NCBI GenBank assembly: GCA_012514545.1
Contig: JAAZAC010000261.1
Span: 1 to 5,345, forward strand
From: Actinomycetales bacterium
GTDB lineage: Bacteria > Actinomycetota > Actinomycetes > Actinomycetales > Cellulomonadaceae
Length of the DNA: 5,345 nucleotides
Direction: 5' to 3'
The notes below the pieces were generated by a model. The model made no database searches. It had not been told where the DNA came from and was given only the letters and a program-made list of their open reading frames with translations. Each line of letters opens with the position of its first letter. Within the stretch, counting starts at the first letter, position 1. Positions 1-2,508 of the stretch are shown here, piece by piece. Made by a program: the position numbers and the translations under genes.

Positions 1-289
1 CCAGGGCGACCGCCCCGACCACGGCCGTCGCGAGGGCGACGTCGCGCCAGACGGCCGGGTCGCGGCTGAGCCAGGGGCGCGCCGTCGGGCCGACGGCGTA
101 GCCCGCCGCCCGGACCGCGGCGACGAGGTCGGCGCGGGGGACGGGCCCCGTCGTCCGGACGACGGCGATGCCGCGGCGGGCGGACACGCGCGCGGACCGG
201 ACGCCCGGGACGCGGCGCAGCGCCGCGCCCACGCGCGTCTCGCACGCGCGGCACGTCATCCCCGCGATCTCGAGCTCGGTGGTCGGCAC
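1..289 (-). CDS. N-terminal part of an HMA-domain membrane protein (metal transport/handling), truncated by the window edge
   Basis: Only the first 96 residues are present; the gene runs off the left edge. I translated it by hand from a GTG at 289-287, which has a GGGGAG ribosome-binding sequence 4 nt upstream on the minus strand. Residues 5-67 look like a ferredoxin-like HMA metal-binding domain, with the GMTCRAC motif at residues 10-16 giving the two metal-ligand cysteines Cys13 and Cys16, and a typical ending AAGYAV near residues 61-66. Residues 73-83 (WLSRDPAVWRD) then lead into a hydrophobic run starting near residue 84 that looks like the start of a first membrane helix. Known families with this layout are HMA-fused TauE/SafE (UreH-like) membrane proteins and CopA-type P-type ATPases. 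The very short linker after a single HMA domain makes me lean to the former, but the missing C-terminus decides it. The role is probably Cu(I) or other soft-metal handling at the cytoplasmic membrane. Confidence 0.75.
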   Translation of the reverse strand, partial: MPTTELEIAGMTCRACETRVGAALRRVPGVRSARVSARRGIAVVRTTGPVPRADLVAAVRAAGYAVGPTARPWLSRDPAVWRDVALATAVVGAVAL

Positions 290-293
290 CCGT

Positions 294-299
294 CTCCCC
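294..299 (-). promoter_or_regulatory. Ribosome-binding site that fixes the GTG start of the HMA-domain gene
   Basis: Read on the minus strand this is GGGGAG, 4 nt before the GTG at 289-287. No ATG occurs nearby in the frame, so this site is the main reason for the chosen start. It also forms one half of a short G/C palindrome (TCCCC-GGGGGA, 295-305), so the site could be masked by pairing or overlap an operator. That second point is inference. Confidence 0.5.
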
Positions 300-320
300 G
301 GGGGATCAATGGACGCGATC

Positions 321-339
321 GGCCGTGGAAATTCCGGCC
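321..339. repeat. 19-bp imperfect inverted repeat upstream of the HMA-domain gene
   Basis: The arms are GGCC(GT)GGAA and TTCC GGCC around a central A: eight pairs with a 2-nt GT bulge in the left arm. It includes the 9-bp palindrome GGAAATTCC, an AT-rich island in an otherwise nearly pure G/C stretch. It lies about 32-50 bp upstream of the HMA-gene start codon. It could be an operator or a weak hairpin; the rest of the 290-437 gap shows only G/C-rich sequence and no convincing terminator for the tRNA. Confidence 0.35.
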
Positions 340-344
340 CTCGC

Positions 345-350
345 ACGGTA
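345..350 (-). promoter_or_regulatory. Possible -10 element for the HMA-domain gene
   Basis: TACCGT on the minus strand fits the actinobacterial TANNNT pattern and would start transcription near 338, giving a leader of about 50 nt before the GTG at 289. No convincing -35 hexamer is visible. The inverted repeat at 321-339 would lie right at the transcription start, as an operator would. This rests on pattern only. Confidence 0.25.
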
Positions 351-437
351 GCCGCCGCGGCGCGGCCGGCGGCACGGCCGAAGGTCCCGGGGGAGGCGCG
401 CGCCGCGGGCGGCCCGGCGAGCACGCCGCAGGCGCCG

Positions 438-511
438 TGCCCCGAGGGGGATTCGAACCCCCACTGGATCGGGTTTGAGCCGAACGCCTCTGCCAGTTGG
501 GCTATCGGGGC
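438..511 (-). tRNA. tRNA with anticodon CAA (Leu, UUG codon), class I with short variable loop
   Basis: The minus strand folds into a full cloverleaf. The acceptor stem is GCCCCGA/TCGGGGC (511-505 with 445-439, 7 perfect pairs), and the discriminator is A at 438. The D-arm contains GG for G18-G19 but its stem is irregular: GCC/GGC with an 11-nt loop, or four pairs with a bulged A. The anticodon stem has four pairs plus a T-T mismatch at 27-43. The anticodon loop is CTCAAAC, so the anticodon is CAA at 477-475 with T33 and A37 in place. The variable loop is only CCAGT. The T-arm is GGGGG-TTCGAAT-CCCCC. T8-A14 and A15-T48 tertiary pairs look possible. CCA is not encoded. Bacterial tRNA-Leu normally has a long class II variable arm, so the anticodon-based Leu assignment conflicts with the shape. 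It is divergent from the downstream response regulator. An ATG at 497 lies inside it and is not a protein start. Confidence 0.9.
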
Positions 512-522
512 CGGATCCGCCA

Positions 523-541
523 GGTCTCCCAGGGAGTGACC
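523..541. repeat. Short imperfect inverted repeat in the tRNA 5' leader region
   Basis: GGTC TCCC, central A, GGGA, then GT bulge and GACC: eight pairs with one 2-nt bulge. It lies 11 bp upstream of the tRNA 5' end and between the tRNA and the response regulator. It could be a leader hairpin of the tRNA transcript or an operator; it could also be chance in G/C-rich DNA. Confidence 0.25.
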
Positions 542-570
542 GCGGATACCGGCGGGTCCGAGGTCGCCAC

Positions 571-586
571 TAGGCTAGCGCGCGTG
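571..586 (+). promoter_or_regulatory. -10 element and leaderless start of the response regulator
   Basis: TAGGCT (571-576) matches the actinobacterial TANNNT -10 pattern and is followed by 7 nt and then the GTG start at 584-586. Transcription would begin at or next to the GTG, so the mRNA would be leaderless; no Shine-Dalgarno sequence precedes this GTG. No clear -35 hexamer is visible. The element is part of CTAGGCTAG, so the minus strand also reads TAGCCT and could drive the tRNA. Confidence 0.6.
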
Positions 587-1219
587 ACCGAGAAGGACGC
601 CCAGCCCGCCGAGGACGCGGCCGCCGCCGAGGCCGCCCAGACCGCCCGCCGTGCCGTCGTCGCCGAGGACGAGGCGCTCATCCGCATGGACGTCGTGGAG
701 ACGCTGCGGGAGGCCGGCTTCGACGTCGTCGGCGAGGCCGGCGACGGCGAGACGGCCGTGCGCCTCGCGACCGAGCTGCGCCCCGACGTCGTCGTCATGG
801 ACGTGAAGATGCCCGTCATGGACGGCATCACGGCGGCCGAGCAGATCGTCAAGGAGCACGCGGCGCCCGTCGTCCTCCTCACGGCGTTCTCGCAGACCGA
901 GCTCGTCGAGCGCGCGCGCGACGCCGGCGCGATGGCGTACGTCGTCAAGCCGTTCACGCCCGCGGACCTGCTGCCGGCGATCGAGATCGCGATCTCGCGC
1001 TACAGCCAGATCACGGCGCTCGAGGCCGAGGTCGCGGACATGACCGAGCGGTTCGAGACCCGCAAGCGCGTGGACCGCGCCAAGGGTCTGCTCATGACCA
1101 AGATGGGCCTCACGGAGCCCGACGCCTTCCGTTGGATCCAGAAGACCTCGATGGACCGCCGCCTCACCATGCGCGAGGTCGCGGACGCCGTCATCGAGCA
1201 GGTGGGCGGGGCCTCCTGA
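584..1219 (+). CDS. pdtaR: ANTAR-domain response regulator, PdtaR-like
   Basis: The 211-residue protein is a cytoplasmic receiver-output regulator. After an Ala/Glu-rich N-terminal tail (residues 1-21), the CheY-like receiver spans about 22-138: acidic pocket Glu28-Asp29, phospho-acceptor Asp73 in VVMDVKMP, Thr100 in LLTAF and Lys122 in VVKPF. A helical, probably coiled-coil, linker (about 143-160) leads to the ANTAR RNA-binding domain (about 150-206), with the signature RAKGLLM (165-171), the following helix with the conserved Ala181, and MREVADAVI. The length matches the family (Mycobacterium tuberculosis Rv1626 is about 205 residues). In that species PdtaR is phosphorylated by the histidine kinase PdtaS, encoded elsewhere; no kinase gene is present here either. 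ANTAR domains bind paired hairpins in nascent RNA and prevent termination. I chose GTG 584 over ATG 497 because 497 lies inside the tRNA and the extra residues resemble no receiver; a -10 box sits 7 nt before the GTG. Function is by family; RNA targets are unknown. Confidence 0.93.
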   Translation: MTEKDAQPAEDAAAAEAAQTARRAVVAEDEALIRMDVVETLREAGFDVVGEAGDGETAVRLATELRPDVVVMDVKMPVMDGITAAEQIVKEHAAPVVLLTAFSQTELVERARDAGAMAYVVKPFTPADLLPAIEIAISRYSQITALEAEVADMTERFETRKRVDRAKGLLMTKMGLTEPDAFRWIQKTSMDRRLTMREVADAVIEQVGGAS

Positions 1220-1281
1220 GGCGCCGCCGAGGCACCGTTGGGGCACCGCCGAGGCACGGCTGAGGCACGGCCGAGGCACCG
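1216..1281. repeat. Six tandem 11-bp repeats spanning the pdtaR stop codon
   Basis: The units are CTGAGGCGCCG (1216-1226), CCGAGGCACCG (1227-1237), TTGGGGCACCG (1238-1248), CCGAGGCACGG (1249-1259), CTGAGGCACGG (1260-1270) and CCGAGGCACCG (1271-1281). The consensus is CYGAGGCACSG with exact 11-bp spacing. The first unit contains the TGA stop codon of the response regulator. A period of 11 bp is not a multiple of three, so this is not a coding repeat in either strand; it is close to one DNA helical turn. Confidence 0.85.
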
Positions 1282-1291
1282 CGGCGACGCC

Positions 1292-1326
1292 GGCGCCGCA
1301 CGCCGTCCCGGCGCCCGCCTGCCGGG
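1292..1326 (+). other. Two mutually exclusive potential hairpins after the response regulator
   Basis: Hairpin A pairs 1292-1298 (GGCGCCG) with 1309-1315 (CGGCGCC), loop 10 nt. Hairpin B pairs 1307-1312 (CCCGGC) with 1321-1326 (GCCGGG), loop 8 nt. They share 1309-1312, so only one can form at a time. Neither is followed by a T-tract, so neither is a classical intrinsic terminator. They may help end the pdtaR transcript or simply reflect base composition. Confidence 0.25.
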
Positions 1327-1357
1327 CCGACGACTTCCGCCGTCCGGGGCGGGCGGT

Positions 1358-1363
1358 TATGGT
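1358..1363 (+). promoter_or_regulatory. Possible -10 element for the GNAT gene
   Basis: TATGGT fits TANNNT and lies in one of the few AT-containing spots of the 206-bp gap between the two plus-strand genes. TTCCGC at 1335-1340 is a poor -35 at 17-bp spacing. Transcription would start near 1370, leaving a leader of about 55 nt ahead of the GTG at 1426. The gap also holds the 11-bp repeats and G/C hairpins, which suggests the GNAT gene is transcribed separately from pdtaR. Confidence 0.35.
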
Positions 1364-1412
1364 TCCGACATACCCGGCCGTCCCCTCCGGCGCCACCGCG
1401 CCCGGCCGGGTC

Positions 1413-1419
1413 GAGGAGG
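1413..1419 (+). promoter_or_regulatory. Strong ribosome-binding site of the GNAT gene
   Basis: GAGGAGG is a near-perfect Shine-Dalgarno sequence, 6 nt before the GTG at 1426. It decides the start codon, and contrasts with pdtaR and polA, which have no ribosome-binding site and look leaderless. Confidence 0.75.
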
Positions 1420-1425
1420 TCTGCC

Positions 1426-2097
1426 GTGCGCTCGGGTGTCGAGGTACGTCCGATCCGCCCCCAGGACCTGGACGACGTCGTGGCGCTGTGCCTGCGGGCC
1501 CGGGCGGAGGCGTGGACCGGGGCCCAGGTGTGCAGCGGTGACGCCGACACGGTCGCCCGGCACGTCGGCGCGCTGACGTCGGCGCCGGGCGCGACCCTGC
1601 TCGTCGCGCGCGACACGGACGGGGTGGTCGGCATCCTGCTGGGCCGCCTGCTGGGGCCGAACGTGTTCACCGACGAGGTCAACCTGGCCGTGGAGGCCGT
1701 GTACGTCGACCCCCGCCAGCGCCGGCGGGGCGTCGGGCACGCGCTCATGCAGTCCGCCGTCGAGATCGCCCTCGCGGCGGGCGCGGAGAACGTCTACGCG
1801 GCGCCGCTGCCGGGCGCGCGCGGGGTGCAGCGCTTCTTCGTGCGCCTGGGCTTCGCGCCGGCCGCGTCGCACCGGGTCATGGCCGTGGCGGCGCTCCACC
1901 GCCGGCTCGCCGCCGAGGGCGCCCGGCGCCGCGGCCCGCGGGGCGGCCTCGAGGAGGTCATCGCCCGCCGGCGTCAGTCGCGCGGCGAGTCCGGCTCGGC
2001 CGCGCTGTTCGCCGCGCCCCGGGGCGCGATCAGCAGGCACGTCAGCCGGGCGGTGCAGACCCGTCGGCCGCTGGAGTCCTCGACGACGATCTCGTAG
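1426..2097 (+). CDS. GNAT-family N-acetyltransferase with a C-terminal tail overlapping the next gene
   Basis: The 223-residue protein has a GNAT fold in about residues 5-160. It starts with the typical VRPIRPQDLDDV (7-18), has a strand LLVARDTDGVVGILLGR (58-74), then motif A with YVDPRQRRRGVGHAL (93-107), whose R-x-x-G-x-G turn binds the pyrophosphate of acetyl-CoA, and motif B with RFFVRLGF (136-143). The enzyme transfers an acetyl group from acetyl-CoA to an amine; the substrate cannot be told from sequence. The conserved part ends near residue 160, followed by a basic Arg/Gly-rich stretch (GGLEEVIARRR near 173-183). From residue 183 on, about 41 residues are encoded antisense to the convergent thioesterase, a tail rich in Ser, Ala and Arg with no recognisable motif. 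It may be a late stop created by loss of an earlier one. The start is set by a strong ribosome-binding site. Confidence 0.88.
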   Translation: MRSGVEVRPIRPQDLDDVVALCLRARAEAWTGAQVCSGDADTVARHVGALTSAPGATLLVARDTDGVVGILLGRLLGPNVFTDEVNLAVEAVYVDPRQRRRGVGHALMQSAVEIALAAGAENVYAAPLPGARGVQRFFVRLGFAPAASHRVMAVAALHRRLAAEGARRRGPRGGLEEVIARRRQSRGESGSAALFAAPRGAISRHVSRAVQTRRPLESSTTIS

Positions 2098-2486
2098 GTG
2101 GCCGTCGTCGTCCCGAGGTGGACGGCGGTCGCGCGGCCGGTGACGACGCCGTCCCGGACGCCGCGGTGGTGGCTCGCGCTGACCTCCACCCCGACGGCCT
2201 GCCGGTCGGGCCACGCGTGGAGGGCGGCGGCGAACGAGCCGAGGGTCTCGGCGAGCGCGACGGACGCGCCCCCGTGGAGGAGCCCGTAGGGCTGCGTGTT
2301 GCCGGCGACGGGCATGGTGCCGACGACGCCCTCGGGGCTCGCCTCGAGCAGCTCGATGCCGAGCCGCTCCGCGAGCGTCCCGGCGGTGACCCGGCGGAGC
2401 TCCGCGAGGGTGGGCGCGGGGGGCGGGGAGCCGGCGTCGCGGGCGGGGGGCGTCCCGGCGCCGGCCGGGGGTGGGCTGTCGGGCAT
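1974..2486 (-). CDS. Hotdog-fold acyl-CoA thioesterase, PaaI/YdiI type
   Basis: The 170-residue protein hydrolyses an acyl-CoA thioester in the cytoplasm. After a Pro/Ala-rich, probably disordered N-terminal tail (about 1-25), the single hotdog domain spans about 27-155. The active-site helix reads NTQPYGLLHGGASVALAETLGS (63-84). The spacing of Gln65, His71, Glu80 and Ser84 equals that of Gln48, His54, the catalytic Glu63 and Ser67 in E. coli YdiI. Further YdiI-like parts are VGVEVSASHHRGVRDG (98-113) and HLGTTTATYEIVV (123-135). YdiI acts on 1,4-dihydroxy-2-naphthoyl-CoA in menaquinone synthesis, which suits a menaquinone-using actinobacterium, but no men genes are here; a phenylacetate or general-cleanup role is equally open. 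The tail includes residues antisense to the GNAT 3' end (124-nt overlap). ATG 2486 is the only usual start codon before the domain; it is 19 bp from the polA GTG, has no ribosome-binding site, and may be leaderless. Confidence 0.9.
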   Translation of the reverse strand: MPDSPPPAGAGTPPARDAGSPPPAPTLAELRRVTAGTLAERLGIELLEASPEGVVGTMPVAGNTQPYGLLHGGASVALAETLGSFAAALHAWPDRQAVGVEVSASHHRGVRDGVVTGRATAVHLGTTTATYEIVVEDSSGRRVCTARLTCLLIAPRGAANSAAEPDSPRD

Positions 2487-2499
2487 GCCCGGTAGGTTG
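2487..2499 (-). promoter_or_regulatory. Possible -10 element and leaderless start of the thioesterase gene
   Basis: On the minus strand CAACCT (2499-2494) is followed by 7 nt and then the ATG at 2486. It matches only the two key positions A2 and T6 of the -10 consensus, and no ribosome-binding site is visible. It is the reverse complement of the polA -10 shifted by one base, so both promoters would share the same DNA. Confidence 0.35.
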
Positions 2500-2508
2500 G
2501 CACGCGTG
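2493..2508 (+). promoter_or_regulatory. -10 element and leaderless start of polA
   Basis: TAGGTT (2493-2498) is followed by 7 nt and then GTG at 2506-2508, the same spacing as in front of pdtaR. There is no Shine-Dalgarno sequence, so a leaderless mRNA beginning at the GTG is likely. No -35 hexamer is evident; the upstream DNA lies inside the thioesterase coding region. Confidence 0.6.

Noticed and set aside
438..460. Integration (att) site at the tRNA 3' end
   Set aside because: No integrase gene, no second copy of the tRNA 3' end and no mobile-element genes are visible in the window.
168..539. Plus-strand open frame of 123 codons
   Set aside because: It is antisense to the HMA-domain coding region and to the tRNA; composition is low-complexity.
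497..583. N-terminal extension of the response regulator from ATG 497
   Set aside because: The ATG lies in the tRNA gene, the extra 29 residues match no receiver domain, and a good -10 box with leaderless spacing precedes GTG 584.
1216..1281. CRISPR array
   Set aside because: The repeats are 11 bp and directly tandem, without spacers, and no cas gene is present.
1337..1352. Hexaloop hairpin as an ANTAR protein binding site
   Set aside because: Loop GTCCGG lacks the A at position 1 and G at position 4 described for ANTAR targets, and no partner hexaloop hairpin is next to it.
575..1396. Long minus-strand open frame opposite pdtaR
   Set aside because: It mirrors the codon phase of the response regulator (Arg/Leu/Asp-rich) and shows no motif or ribosome-binding site.
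2296..2505. Upstream extension of polA from ATG 2296
   Set aside because: The 70 extra residues are antisense to the thioesterase, and the known PolA N-terminus begins just after GTG 2506.
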